The notes beneath the pieces were generated by a model, which was not told the DNA's origin, made no database searches, and was given only the letters and a program-made list of their open reading frames with translations. Below, one piece after another: positions 14,890 to 24,216 of a stretch of 64,000 nt of DNA. The stretch is from 2-02-FULL-47-50 sp964479045. GTDB lineage: Bacteria > Pseudomonadota > Gammaproteobacteria > Eutrophobiales > Eutrophobiaceae. Location of the stretch: contig CAYZJI010000004.1 in NCBI GenBank assembly GCA_964479045.1, positions 1 to 64,000 on the forward strand, in the 5' to 3' direction. Made by a program: the position numbers and the translations under genes. The stretch's first letter is position 1. Each line of letters starts with the position of its first letter.

Positions 14890-15909
14890 ATGCGGCGCGA
14901 TGAATTTACCTATGATTTGCCAGAAGACCTGATAGCACAGGCTCCGCCCGCCCGCCGGGGGGAAAGCCGGCTCCTGTGTCTCAACCGCAGTACCGGCGCG
15001 CTGGCAGATCGATTATTTGCAGATCTGCTGGAACTGCTGCGGCCGGGGGACCTGCTGGTGTTCAACGACACCCGGGTATTACCGGCCCGGCTGTTTGGCC
15101 ATAAACCCACCGGCGGCAAGGTTGAGATCATGACGGAACGGGTATTGTCCGATCGGCAGATACTCGCCCAGATGCGCTTCAATAAACCACCCCGGCCCGG
15201 TATGGAAATACAATTGGAGAATGGACAGGTTCTGCGACTGGTGGGTGAACGGAACGGCATGTACATCCTGGAAGTGGAAGCAGGCAGCAAGGTTATGGAT
15301 GTGTTGAATACGGCCGGGCACATGCCATTGCCGCCTTATATCAAACGCGCGGATGCAAGCAGTGATCGTGAGCGTTATCAAACGGTCTATGCAAAGCGTC
15401 CCGGTGCTGTGGCCGCACCGACAGCAGGGCTGCATTTCACAGAGAAGTTATTAAAAGATATTGAGCAAAAAGGTATTGGCACGGCATTTGTGACTCTGCA
15501 TGTGGGCGCCGGAACGTTTCAACCGGTACGCACAGACAATATTGAAGATCACAAAATGCACAGCGAATATCTGGAAGTGAGCGCGGAAGTTTGCAAGCAG
15601 GTACGGGAAACCCGCACGCATGGAGGCCGGGTTATCGCTGTGGGAACCACCTCGGTGCGCAGTCTGGAAACGGCGGGGCGATCAAGTGAATTGCAACCCT
15701 ATGCCGGTGAAACAGATATTTTTATTTACCCGGGTTATCAGTTCAGGGTGGTGGATGCATTGATTACCAATTTCCATTTACCTGAATCGACATTATTAAT
15801 GTTGGTCTGTGCCTTTGCCGGACGCGATAATGTGTTGAACGTTTACCGGCACGCTGTTACAGAAAAGTACCGCTTCTTCAGTTATGGTGATGCGATGTTT
15901 ATTGCATAG
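14890..15909 (+). CDS. queA: S-adenosylmethionine:tRNA ribosyltransferase-isomerase
   Basis: A 339-residue cytosolic enzyme that transfers and isomerises the ribosyl part of AdoMet onto preQ1-modified tRNA, making epoxyqueuosine at wobble position 34. The N-terminus MRRDEFTYDLPEDLIAQ is the classic QueA start. Also visible are FNDTRVLPARL near residue 58, AAPTAGLHFT near 177, LHVGAGTFQPV near 203 and NFHLPESTLLMLV near 295. The length is normal. It is followed by tgt, the preceding enzyme of the same pathway, as in many proteobacteria. Confidence 0.97.
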   Translation: MRRDEFTYDLPEDLIAQAPPARRGESRLLCLNRSTGALADRLFADLLELLRPGDLLVFNDTRVLPARLFGHKPTGGKVEIMTERVLSDRQILAQMRFNKPPRPGMEIQLENGQVLRLVGERNGMYILEVEAGSKVMDVLNTAGHMPLPPYIKRADASSDRERYQTVYAKRPGAVAAPTAGLHFTEKLLKDIEQKGIGTAFVTLHVGAGTFQPVRTDNIEDHKMHSEYLEVSAEVCKQVRETRTHGGRVIAVGTTSVRSLETAGRSSELQPYAGETDIFIYPGYQFRVVDALITNFHLPESTLLMLVCAFAGRDNVLNVYRHAVTEKYRFFSYGDAMFIA

Positions 15910-15962
15910 CGTGAAGCGTGAAGCGTGAAGCGCGTAGTATGATCGGCGAGATACGCTTCACG
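15910..15962 (+). repeat. Tandem 7-bp repeats and hairpin between queA and tgt
   Basis: GTGAAGC is repeated three times in tandem (15911-15931). The third unit, CGTGAAGCG at 15924-15932, pairs exactly with CGCTTCACG at 15954-15962 to give a 9-bp stem. CGAGATACG also occurs twice just before tgt. No T-run follows. It may be a short interspersed repeat family or an mRNA structure. Confidence 0.6.
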
Positions 15963-15981
15963 AGCGACGAGATACGAACAA

Positions 15982-17097
15982 ATGAAATTTGAATTACTGA
16001 AAACCGATGGTGCAGCCCGCAGTGGGCGCATGATACTGGCACACGGCGTGGTGGAAACACCGGTGTTCATGCCGGTGGGGACTTATGGCGCCGTGAAATC
16101 ACTGTCGTCGGAGGAACTCCGTGAACTTGGCAGCCAGATTATTCTCGGCAACACGTTTCATTTAATGTTGCGGCCGGGTGTTGAGGTCATACAACAACAC
16201 GGCGGACTGCATGAGTTCATGAACTGGCAATCGCCAATACTCACCGACTCCGGTGGCTATCAGGTCTTCAGTCTGGCGGAAGCGAGAAAGATCACGGAAG
16301 AGGGTGTGCGTTTTCGCTCGCCGATCGATGGTGATGCGGTGTTTCTGGATCCGGAACGGGCGATTGCGGTCCAGCATGCCTTGAACTCTGACATCATCAT
16401 GATCTTTGATGATTGCACGCCGTATCCGGCCACCGAGGAACAGACGCGTAAATCCATGGAATTATCTTTACGCTGGGCCGAGCGTAGTAAAGCGGCTCAC
16501 GGCGATCATCCCTCCGCCTTATTCGGTATCGTTCAGGGGGGTATGTATCCGGCTCTGCGGGATACGTCACTGCAGGGATTGCTGAAGATCGGTTTTGACG
16601 GTTACGCCATTGGCGGTCTCTCTGTCGGCGAACCGCAGGAAGTGATGCTGCAGATGCTGTCCCATATCGCGCCGCAATTACCGGTACAACAGCCGCGTTA
16701 CCTGATGGGTGTGGGTACGCCGGAAGACATCGTCGAAGCCGTCCGGCGCGGCATAGACATGTTTGATTGTGTGATGCCGACCCGCAATGCCCGTAACGGA
16801 CATCTGTTTACGACGGACGGGGTGGTGCGGATCAGGAATGCCAAACACCGGCACAGCACGATCCCGCTGGATGAGGCCTGCGGCTGCTACACCTGCCGGA
16901 ATTACACTCGCGCCTACCTGCACCATCTGGATCGCACCGGAGAAATGCTCGGTGCCAGGCTCAACACCATACATAATGTGTATTACTACCATGCCCTGCT
17001 GACCGGGTTGCGCACTGCCATCCGGGCCGGGGAACTCCCGGCATTTATCGCCGATTTTTATGCGAAACGCGCGCAAGGTGCGGACTCTGTGGCATAA
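15982..17097 (+). CDS. tgt: Queuine tRNA-guanine transglycosylase (bacterial TGT)
   Basis: A 371-residue zinc enzyme that exchanges guanine-34 for preQ1 in tRNAs with GUN anticodons. Motifs seen: LTDSGGYQVFSL with the catalytic aspartate near residue 89, GGLSVGE near 213, MPTRNARNGHLFT near 271, and the zinc site CGCYTCRNYTRAYLHH near 301. Length and order fit the family. ATG 15982 has no strong Shine-Dalgarno, but the N-terminus MKFELL aligns with known TGT starts. Part of the queA-tgt-yajC-secDF group. Confidence 0.97.
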   Translation: MKFELLKTDGAARSGRMILAHGVVETPVFMPVGTYGAVKSLSSEELRELGSQIILGNTFHLMLRPGVEVIQQHGGLHEFMNWQSPILTDSGGYQVFSLAEARKITEEGVRFRSPIDGDAVFLDPERAIAVQHALNSDIIMIFDDCTPYPATEEQTRKSMELSLRWAERSKAAHGDHPSALFGIVQGGMYPALRDTSLQGLLKIGFDGYAIGGLSVGEPQEVMLQMLSHIAPQLPVQQPRYLMGVGTPEDIVEAVRRGIDMFDCVMPTRNARNGHLFTTDGVVRIRNAKHRHSTIPLDEACGCYTCRNYTRAYLHHLDRTGEMLGARLNTIHNVYYYHALLTGLRTAIRAGELPAFIADFYAKRAQGADSVA

Positions 17098-17127
17098 TAC
17101 CGCGCTCTTTTATAGCGTGGTGCGCAA

Positions 17128-17457
17128 ATGCTGGATTTTTTCATAGAAAATGCCTGGGCTCAGGATGCCCCGCAGAGTGGTGGTGGACTGATGAGCCTCC
17201 TGCCGTTGTTGCTGATCTTCGCGGTGTTTTATTTTTTCCTGATTCGTCCCCAGATGAAACAGGCCAGGGAGCACAAGCAAATGGTGGATGCGCTGGCCAA
17301 GGGCGATGAAGTGGTGATCAGCGGTGGTCTGGCCGGAAAAATCAGCAAAATCGGGGATAATTTCATCAGCGTTGAAATCGCACCCGAGGTCGAGGTCAAG
17401 GTACAGAAACATGCTGTGACCGCACTGCTGCCGAAAGGCACATTAAAAACATTGTAG
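17128..17457 (+). CDS. yajC: Preprotein translocase subunit YajC
   Basis: A 109-residue inner-membrane protein with one transmembrane helix at about residues 20-40 (LLPLLLIFAVFYFFLIRPQ) and a cytoplasmic KGDEVVISGGLAGKI domain, the YajC signature. It associates with SecDF and the Sec translocon. The neighbours tgt upstream and secD downstream are the conserved order. Confidence 0.96.
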   Translation: MLDFFIENAWAQDAPQSGGGLMSLLPLLLIFAVFYFFLIRPQMKQAREHKQMVDALAKGDEVVISGGLAGKISKIGDNFISVEIAPEVEVKVQKHAVTALLPKGTLKTL

Positions 17458-17509
17458 ATATCATTAAAAAAATTAAAAAACCAGATTGTATTAACCTGCT
17501 GTTAAATTT

Positions 17510-19369
17510 ATGAACCGTTATCCCGCCTGGAAGTATGTGATGATCGCGCTGATCGTTGTAGTCAGCGTGATTTATGCGTTACCGAATATTTTTGGCAGCG
17601 ACCCGGCCCTGCAGGTCTCCTCAGCCCGTGGTGCTGAAATCAATGATCTGACCAAACTGCAGGCACAGATCGCCTTTGATAAGTCCGAGATCAAGCCCGT
17701 CAGCATGGAAGTGGTGGAAAACAGCCTGTTGCTGCGCTTCAAGGACACCGAGACCCAGCTCAAGGCACAGGAACTGGTGAAAGAAGCCATGGGCAAAGGT
17801 TATGTCGTCGCGCTTAATCTGGCACCGGCGACACCAGCCTGGCTGCGCAAGCTGGGTGCCGAGCCGATGTTTCTCGGACTCGATCTGCGTGGTGGCGTGC
17901 ACTTCCTGATGGAAGTGGACATGGTGGCCGCCGTCAAGAAAGCCGAAGAACGTTATGTGTCTGATCTGCGTTCCCTGTTCCGGGAAAACAAGATCCGTTA
18001 CCGCAATATCAGCCGCCAGGATCAGGGTGGTGTGCTGGTGCGTTTTCAGACTGCCGATGATCAGGGAAAAGGCATCAGCCAGATTGAGAAAAATTATCCT
18101 GAGTTGAATATCGAGGCCAGCGATGCCGCCACGGCTGAATATCAGGTTGTATTGACAATAACCGAGCAGAGCATTGCCGAAACCCGCAAAAATGCCCTGC
18201 ATCAGAACATCACCACACTGCGCAAACGTGTGAATGAACTCGGCGTGGCGGAACCGGTGATCCAGCAGCAGGGTGACAGCCGCGTGGTGGTGGAGCTGCC
18301 GGGTGTACAGGACACGGCCCGGGCCAAGAACATCCTCGGCGCCACGGCCACACTGGAATTCCGCATGGTCGACGATGATCATCCGGTGCAGGATGCCGTC
18401 GATGGCCGGGTGCCGGCAGGTTCCAGGCTTTATTACGAACGTGACGGACAGCCGATCCTGCTCGACAAGCAGGTATTGCTGACCGGCGATCATATTATTG
18501 ATGCAGCCTCCGGAATTGATCCGCAGAGTGGCGGGCCGGATGTGAGCATCACGCTCGATTCCAAAGGTGGTCTGATCTTCAGCAACGAGACCCGTGATCA
18601 GGTCGGCAAGCGTATGGCCGTGGTCTTTATCGAGACCAAAACGGAAACGATCGAAGAAAACGGCGAAATGGTAAAAAAGACCGAGGTGATCGAAGAGGTC
18701 ATCAATGCAGCAACCATTCAGGAACAACTCGGCAAGCGCTTCCATATCACCGGTCTGGATTCCACGCAGGAAGCGCGTAACCTGGCACTCTTGCTGCGCG
18801 CTGGTGCGTTGGCAGCCCCGATTGAAATTATTGAAGAGCGCACGATCGGTCCAAGCCTCGGTCAGGACAATATTGAACAGGGTTATAAATCCGTACTGGT
18901 TGGATTCATACTGGTGCTTATGTTCATGGCATTCTACTACCGGGTATTTGGATTGATTGCCAATATTGCACTGATGCTGAACGTCGTGCTGATCGTGGCC
19001 ATGATGTCCATGTTGCAGGCCACGCTGACCTTGCCGGGTATTGCCGGTGTCGTGCTGACCATCGGCATGGCAGTGGATGCCAATGTACTGATCTTCGAGC
19101 GTATTCGTGAAGAACTGAGAAACAGTAACACGCCGCATGCCAGTATCCATGCCGGTTTTGATAAGGCCTTTTCATCCATTGCGGACTCCAACATCACCAC
19201 ACTCATTGCGGCACTCGTGCTGTTCAGTTTTGGCACCGGACCGATCAAGGGTTTTGCGGTAACACTGTCGCTGGGTATTATCAGTTCCATGTTTACGGCG
19301 ATCACCGTGAGCCGCGCTGTGATTAACCTGATGTATGGCGGCCGCAAGCTGCAACGCCTGCTGATTTGA
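17510..19369 (+). CDS. secD: Protein translocase subunit SecD
   Basis: A 619-residue subunit of the proton-driven SecDF motor that pulls preproteins across the inner membrane. There is one N-terminal membrane helix (residues 8-28), a large periplasmic P1 domain starting with FLGLDLRGGVHFLMEVD near residue 121, then five C-terminal helices from about residue 450, including the GMAVDANVLIFERIREE motif near 520. The long leader (17458-17509) has only a weak ribosome site. It overlaps or abuts secF. Confidence 0.97.
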   Translation: MNRYPAWKYVMIALIVVVSVIYALPNIFGSDPALQVSSARGAEINDLTKLQAQIAFDKSEIKPVSMEVVENSLLLRFKDTETQLKAQELVKEAMGKGYVVALNLAPATPAWLRKLGAEPMFLGLDLRGGVHFLMEVDMVAAVKKAEERYVSDLRSLFRENKIRYRNISRQDQGGVLVRFQTADDQGKGISQIEKNYPELNIEASDAATAEYQVVLTITEQSIAETRKNALHQNITTLRKRVNELGVAEPVIQQQGDSRVVVELPGVQDTARAKNILGATATLEFRMVDDDHPVQDAVDGRVPAGSRLYYERDGQPILLDKQVLLTGDHIIDAASGIDPQSGGPDVSITLDSKGGLIFSNETRDQVGKRMAVVFIETKTETIEENGEMVKKTEVIEEVINAATIQEQLGKRFHITGLDSTQEARNLALLLRAGALAAPIEIIEERTIGPSLGQDNIEQGYKSVLVGFILVLMFMAFYYRVFGLIANIALMLNVVLIVAMMSMLQATLTLPGIAGVVLTIGMAVDANVLIFERIREELRNSNTPHASIHAGFDKAFSSIADSNITTLIAALVLFSFGTGPIKGFAVTLSLGIISSMFTAITVSRAVINLMYGGRKLQRLLI

Positions 19370-19380
19370 GGAATGCCACT

Positions 19381-20316
19381 GTGGAATTTATAAAAACCAA
19401 AACCAATATTGATTTCATGGGCAAGCGCAAGCTGGCCTGCTGGGTGTCAGGAATCCTGAGTCTGCTGTTTGTGATCCTGTTCTTCGTGCAGGGCATGAAT
19501 TACGGCATTGATTTTACCGGTGGTACCGTGGTTGAGTTTGGTTATAGCCAGCCGGCCGATCTGGACAAGGTGCGTACAAAACTTGCTGCGTCGGAATTCA
19601 GTGATGTCAGTGTGCAGTATTTCGGTTCTGCCCATGAAATACTGGTCAGGGTGCCGCCCAGGGAAGGACTGAACAGTGCTGATATCAGTAACCGGCTGAT
19701 CGATCTTCTGCGGGATACCGGGGAAGGCGTGGAAATGCGCCGCGTGGAATTCGTAGGCCCGCAGGTCGGCGATGAACTCAAGGAGGACGGCGTGCTGGCG
19801 ATGATCTATGCCATGATCGGGATCATGATTTACCTCGCCTTCCGTTTCCAGACCTATTTCTCTATTGGCGCCATTGTCGCCACCGTTCATGATGTAATTA
19901 TGTGCATTGGTTTCCTGGCGATTACCCAGATGAATTTTGATCTTTCCGTGCTGGCGGCGATCCTCACTGTAATTGGTTATTCCATCAACGATACGGTGGT
20001 GGTGTTTGATCGCATCCGCGAAAATTTTCACAAACTTCGCAAGGCTGCTCCAGTGGAAGTGATGAATGTATCCCTGAATGAAACCCTGAGCCGCACCATC
20101 ATGACCGGCGTCACTACGCTGCTGGTGCTGGTGGCATTGTTGGTGCTGGGTGGTGAAGCGTTGCGCACATTCTGTGTGACGATTATCGTCGGTATCGTCA
20201 TTGGTACCTATTCATCCATCTACATTGCCAGTCCGGTGACTCTTGCGTTGGGTATAGATCGCAAGCATTTGATGCCGGTACAGAAAGAAGGCGCTGAACT
20301 CGACAGTCTCCCATAA
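19381..20316 (+). CDS. secF: Protein translocase subunit SecF
   Basis: The 311-residue partner of SecD with six membrane helices. Motifs are GIDFTGGTVVEF near residue 42 and the conserved GYSINDTVVVFDRIREN stretch near 198. GTG 19381 is chosen because GAGGA lies nine bases before it; an in-frame TTG at 19366 overlapping the secD stop is an alternative that would add five residues. Coexpressed with yajC and secD. Confidence 0.96.
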   Translation: MEFIKTKTNIDFMGKRKLACWVSGILSLLFVILFFVQGMNYGIDFTGGTVVEFGYSQPADLDKVRTKLAASEFSDVSVQYFGSAHEILVRVPPREGLNSADISNRLIDLLRDTGEGVEMRRVEFVGPQVGDELKEDGVLAMIYAMIGIMIYLAFRFQTYFSIGAIVATVHDVIMCIGFLAITQMNFDLSVLAAILTVIGYSINDTVVVFDRIRENFHKLRKAAPVEVMNVSLNETLSRTIMTGVTTLLVLVALLVLGGEALRTFCVTIIVGIVIGTYSSIYIASPVTLALGIDRKHLMPVQKEGAELDSLP

Positions 20317-20322
20317 ATCCTT

Positions 20323-20349
20323 CACAGCCATGATCCAGTCATGGCCGTG
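20323..20349 (+). other. Stem-loop between secF and pdxB
   Basis: GCCATGA-TCCAG-TCATGGC is a perfect 7-bp stem, extended by CAC/GTG beyond one mismatch. It begins 6 bases after the secF stop. There is no T-run, so intrinsic termination is doubtful; it may protect the sec transcript 3' end. Confidence 0.45.
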
Positions 20350-20378
20350 ACATTACTGATCTTCATGGATTTTGAAGA

Positions 20379-21524
20379 ATGAAGATAGTCGCTGATGCAC
20401 ATATTCCGCAGGTACAGGCTGCCTTCGCTGGCCTCGGCGAACTGGTTCTGGTTCCCGGTCGTGACATGGATTGCAGCATGGTGCGTGACGCCGACATATT
20501 ACTGGTTCGATCAGTGACGAAAGTCAATGCTGCACTTCTCAATAACAGCCAGGTCAGGTTTGTCGCCAGCGCCACCAGTGGTATCGATCATATCGATACG
20601 GATTTTCTCCGACAGCATGACATCGGTTTTGTCTCTGCTCATGGCAGCAATGCCCGGTCCGTCGTGGAGTATGTGCTGAGTGCGCTCAGTGTATTGTCCA
20701 CCCAGAAAGAGTTTAATCTGTCCGGCAAAACAGCGGGTATTATCGGCTGTGGTGCCGTGGGCAGCCGGTTGGCAGACGCATTCACTGTTATCGGGATGAA
20801 ATGCCTGTTGAATGATCCGCCCCTGCACGATGCCAGTGGCGATACGCGCTATTCTGATCTTGCTGACCTGGTTCGGGCCGATATTATTACCCTGCATGTG
20901 CCCTATACTGAAACAGGTCCTTATCCCACACGGCATCTGATCAACGCTGAATTTCTGCGGCGGATGAAAGCGGATGCCATCATCATCAATACTGCCCGTG
21001 GCGGCGTGATCGATGAAACGGCATTAATGCACACCATGCATGATCATCCGGAATTTCTGACCACACTGGATGTATGGAGCGGAGAACCACATATCAATCT
21101 TCAATTACTGAAACAGATCAATATAGGCACACCGCACATTGCCGGTTATGCGGCCGATGCCAAATTGCGTGCTACTGCACAGATCCATGCCGGCGTCTGT
21201 GATTATCTTGGAGTGGTTCCATTCTGGCACTATGATGGAATTCTGCCGCAACAGGAACAGCATGAATTCATGATCAATTCCATGAATGTGGATGACGCAG
21301 TCACTATGGCTGTACTGGCCCATTATGATGTGCGCAGTGATGCAGCAGCGCTGCGTCGCGTACTGGAAATGGGCCGCGAGCAGGTTAGTGAGTATTTCGA
21401 CGCTCTGCGCAGAAACTATCCGTTACGCCGTGAATTTTCTGCGACAACATTGCGTGTCTCATCAGAACATCAGGCCGGGATACTCCGGCAACTGGGTTTT
21501 ACGGTAAAGGTCGATTCGCCATGA
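20379..21524 (+). CDS. pdxB: Erythronate-4-phosphate dehydrogenase
   Basis: A 381-residue NAD-dependent 2-hydroxyacid dehydrogenase of the DXP-dependent pyridoxal phosphate pathway; it oxidises 4-phosphoerythronate. It shows VASATSGIDHID near residue 64, a Rossmann GIIGCGAVGSRL near 117, INTARGGVIDE near 206, and TPHIAGYAADAK near 252, where the PdxB-type catalytic histidine lies. The C-terminal PdxB dimerisation region is present. It overlaps purN by 4 bp. Confidence 0.94.
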   Translation: MKIVADAHIPQVQAAFAGLGELVLVPGRDMDCSMVRDADILLVRSVTKVNAALLNNSQVRFVASATSGIDHIDTDFLRQHDIGFVSAHGSNARSVVEYVLSALSVLSTQKEFNLSGKTAGIIGCGAVGSRLADAFTVIGMKCLLNDPPLHDASGDTRYSDLADLVRADIITLHVPYTETGPYPTRHLINAEFLRRMKADAIIINTARGGVIDETALMHTMHDHPEFLTTLDVWSGEPHINLQLLKQINIGTPHIAGYAADAKLRATAQIHAGVCDYLGVVPFWHYDGILPQQEQHEFMINSMNVDDAVTMAVLAHYDVRSDAAALRRVLEMGREQVSEYFDALRRNYPLRREFSATTLRVSSEHQAGILRQLGFTVKVDSP

Positions 21525-22123
21525 CACTGACACTCGGGTTTCTCGCTTCCGGCCGCGGCAGCAACATGCAGGCCATACTGAATGCCTGCCGCGAAGGCCG
21601 TCTGCAGGCGCGGCCGGGTGTGGTCATCAGTAACAATGCAGACTCCGGCGCACTACGAATTGCGCGTACAGCCGGTATCCCGGCCTATCACCTGAGCAGT
21701 ACTACTCAACACAGCGCAGATGCGCTGGATCAGTCCATTACCGCAACATTGAAAAACCACAATGTTGACCTCGTCATCCTGGCCGGTTACATGAAACGAA
21801 TAGGCCCGGTTCTGCTGGAGACCTACAAAAACAGAATTCTGAACATCCATCCCTCACTGCTGCCGAAATTCGGCGGGCAGGGGATGTATGGTATTCATGT
21901 GCATGAAGCAGTTCTCGCTGCGGGTGAACAGGTGACCGGCGTCACTGTGCATCTGGTTGATGGTGAATATGACCAGGGATTAATATTGGATCAGGAGCAG
22001 GTCGAGGTGATGCCTGGCGATGATGCCACATCACTGGCAGCACGAGTGCTGCCAGCGGAACATGCATTGTATGTACGGGTATTGCAGAAAATCGTTACCG
22101 GTAAATTACAATTACCGGAGTAA
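21521..22123 (+). CDS. purN: Phosphoribosylglycinamide formyltransferase
   Basis: A 200-residue enzyme of purine synthesis that formylates GAR using 10-formyltetrahydrofolate. Seen: FLASGRGSNMQAIL near residue 6 (phosphate loop), LAGYMKRIGP near 87, NIHPSLLPKFGGQGMYG near 107 with the catalytic Asn and His, and VHLVDGEYDQG with the catalytic Asp near 144. The ATG overlaps the pdxB end. In many gammaproteobacteria purN follows purM; that link is absent here. Confidence 0.95.
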   Translation: MTLTLGFLASGRGSNMQAILNACREGRLQARPGVVISNNADSGALRIARTAGIPAYHLSSTTQHSADALDQSITATLKNHNVDLVILAGYMKRIGPVLLETYKNRILNIHPSLLPKFGGQGMYGIHVHEAVLAAGEQVTGVTVHLVDGEYDQGLILDQEQVEVMPGDDATSLAARVLPAEHALYVRVLQKIVTGKLQLPE

Positions 22124-22173
22124 AAATTTCATCCTGTTTTCAATTAACCAGAAGAGATGAGAGGAGAGTAACC

Positions 22174-22581
22174 ATGTCGATGCTGCAGGAATTCAAAGAG
22201 TTTGCGGTGCGGGGCAATGTGGTGGATATGGCGGTGGGCATTATCATCGGTGCCGCGTTTGGAAAAATAGTCTCTTCCTTTGTGGGCGACGTAGTGATGC
22301 CGCCGCTGGGGTTGCTGATTGGAGGGATCGATTTTTCAGACCTTGCCATCACACTGAAAGAAGCAGTCGGTGAAGCCCCGGCCGTGACGCTGAAATACGG
22401 TCTGTTTATCCAGACCGTTCTTGATTTCACCATTGTGGCCTTTGCCATTTTCATGGTGATCAAGGCCATGAACACACTCAAGAAAAAGGAAGAAGCGGCC
22501 CCGGCGCAGCCACCCGCACCTTCAAAAGAAGAACAGTTACTGGCCGAGATACGTGATTTGCTGAAACAGCAAAAGCAGTAA
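22174..22581 (+). CDS. mscL: Large-conductance mechanosensitive channel
   Basis: A 135-residue inner-membrane channel that opens under turgor stress. The N-terminus MLQEFKEFAVRGNVVDMAVG is the standard MscL start and first helix; the second helix lies at about residues 75-98. The cytoplasmic end is a helical bundle after an alanine/proline linker. GGAGAG precedes ATG 22174. It converges on the DUF4399 gene 6 bp away with no visible terminator. Confidence 0.97.
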   Translation: MSMLQEFKEFAVRGNVVDMAVGIIIGAAFGKIVSSFVGDVVMPPLGLLIGGIDFSDLAITLKEAVGEAPAVTLKYGLFIQTVLDFTIVAFAIFMVIKAMNTLKKKEEAAPAQPPAPSKEEQLLAEIRDLLKQQKQ

Positions 22582-22586
22582 AGAGA

Positions 22587-23000
22587 TTACTCCACGATGA
22601 TGGTGATGCGTTCCGACATCACCGGCGGCGTATGCGGCACGTGCCCGAAATCGCCCAGCAATAATTGCAGGGTATGCTGGCCCGGTGAAAGGGTCAGTTC
22701 TGTTTCGGTTTGGCCCTTGCCAAAATGCCGGTGCTGTTCGTCATTCGGGACAGGCTGATCCAGTGGTGGCAGATCAGTATCTATGAGCAAGTGATGATGA
22801 CCGGTGTTTTCAACCTGTATGCCGGCCGGTGCGATACCCATGTTCTTCAAACCGAATACCACCCGCACCGGGTTTTTGACTGTTGCTCCATCTGTGGGTG
22901 AGATAAAATAAACCGATGCGTCGTCTGGCGCAGGGGACTGCGCCAGCACCCCTGGCGCTGTGGATAACAAGAATAATACATACAAAACCGGTTTTAACAT
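22587..23000 (-). CDS. Secreted DUF4399-domain protein
   Basis: A 137-residue protein with a signal peptide (residues 1-20, ending VLAQ) and a single DUF4399 domain: VYFISPTDGATVKNPVRVVF near residue 31, the conserved GHHHLLID near 67, and LSPGQHTLQLLLGD near 102. Its fold is probably an immunoglobulin-like beta sandwich in the periplasm. The GHHH motif suggests metal binding, but no function is established. Convergent with mscL. Confidence 0.85.
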   Translation of the reverse strand: MLKPVLYVLFLLSTAPGVLAQSPAPDDASVYFISPTDGATVKNPVRVVFGLKNMGIAPAGIQVENTGHHHLLIDTDLPPLDQPVPNDEQHRHFGKGQTETELTLSPGQHTLQLLLGDFGHVPHTPPVMSERITIIVE

Positions 23001-23039
23001 CAGTGTGTTCCTCGGCAGCTGTTTTTGTGCAGTCTAGCA

Positions 23040-23357
23040 CAGGCTGCCATCACCATCGGTATGGTGGTTGATAACAGCATTCACTATATTTTCCGCTGCC
23101 GCGAGGAATAGTCCCGCATGGGCGACCATGTACAGACCCTGCATGATTGCCATGTAAACATCGGCAATGCGATTTTTTATACGGCCATTACGATTGTGGG
23201 TGGCTGCTCAATTCTGGCGTTGTCGAATTTTATTCCAACCATCTTGTTTGGCCTGTTGACGACGCTGGCCACGGCGATTGCCTTACTGGCGGTGTTGGTC
23301 CTGTTGCCCAAGCTGACACCGGTTGGGGAGCCGTCCTGGACCGGTACTTTCACCTGA
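23040..23357 (+). pseudogene. Relic of an RND/MMPL-type exporter, C-terminal end
   Basis: Read in one frame, 23040-23357 encodes ITIGMVVDNSIHYIFRCREE, a TAG stop at 23109, then a segment ending VNIGNAIFYTAITIVGG and FIPTILFGLLTT. This matches the last membrane-helix region of RND-superfamily exporters (the VDDTIH ... REE ... FGLLT pattern). The rest of the gene is missing and the stop interrupts the conserved part, so it is a remnant. Its closeness to the MlaC-family gene may be meaningful, since some RND exporters pair with such proteins. Confidence 0.75.
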
Positions 23358-23580
23358 TAGTGCCTCCGGACAGCCAGCTTATTTAAAAGTTCATAAATTT
23401 CATTGTGTTACAGAACAAATAAACAGGCATTACCCAATCCTGCGGGAAACCTTTCTGACTGCGGACAGACCAAGCAGAATAAATTAGAATAGGCGGCCTT
23501 GCGGTTTTCACATGAGAACCACTCCGATTGAGGTAGTATCAATCATTACAAAAATTTGTATCGAATTTCGGGATAAAGCG

Positions 23581-24216
23581 ATGAAGACAAAATTTATTTA
23601 TGGTTTCAGTCTGCTGTTGGTACTGGCATTCTCCCAGGCTTATGCCACGCCGAATACGGCTGAAGAAGTCATTAAAGACACTGCTGAAAGAGTAATTGCC
23701 CGGCTCAAATCAGAACGCTCCGAGCTGGAAGCGCACCCGGAAAAACTTTATTCCCTGATTAACGAAATTATCATTCCCAATTTCGATTTTGTCAGCATGT
23801 CCAAATGGGTACTGGGCAAAAATTGGAAGATAGCCAGTCAGACCCAGCAGGACCAGTTTGTGGACGAGTTCCGTACCCTGCTGGTACGCACCTATGCCAA
23901 GGCTTTACTCGAGTATTCCGAGCAGGAAATTATTTATCTGCCGGTAAGCAATAATCCTGAATCCAATGTGGTTCTGGTGAAGACTGAAGTCCAGCAGCCC
24001 GGTGCCAAGTCCGTCCCTATTAATTACAGCCTTCATGTCAGTGGCGGTTCGTGGAAAGTGATCGATGTGGCGGTGGATGGCATCAGTCTGGTGGCGACAT
24101 ATCGTGGTTCGTTTGCTTCCGAGATCCGGAAAAGCGGAATAGACGCCCTGATTGCCAAGCTGGCTGAGCGTAACTCTACGGCAACTACTGACGAAGACGC
24201 TACAGCGGCGCGTTAA
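23581..24216 (+). CDS. mlaC: MlaC/Ttg2-family periplasmic phospholipid-binding protein
   Basis: A 211-residue periplasmic lipid shuttle. Starting at ATG 23581 gives a signal peptide (MKTKFIYGFSLLLVLAF, cut after AYA); an upstream in-frame ATG at 23512 would bury it, so the later start is preferred. NFDFVSMSKWVLGKNW near residue 62 and FRTLLVRTYAKAL near 94 are MlaC family features. Placed before ibaG and murA, as the mla operon often is, but mlaF, mlaE, mlaD and mlaB are not adjacent. A hopanoid-type HpnM role is a less likely alternative. Confidence 0.82.
   Translation: MKTKFIYGFSLLLVLAFSQAYATPNTAEEVIKDTAERVIARLKSERSELEAHPEKLYSLINEIIIPNFDFVSMSKWVLGKNWKIASQTQQDQFVDEFRTLLVRTYAKALLEYSEQEIIYLPVSNNPESNVVLVKTEVQQPGAKSVPINYSLHVSGGSWKVIDVAVDGISLVATYRGSFASEIRKSGIDALIAKLAERNSTATTDEDATAAR

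Noticed and set aside
17621..19150. A long open frame of 509 codons on the minus strand
   Set aside because: It lies entirely opposite secD, is rich in histidine and glutamine as expected from the complement of a GC-biased gene, and has no recognisable domain.
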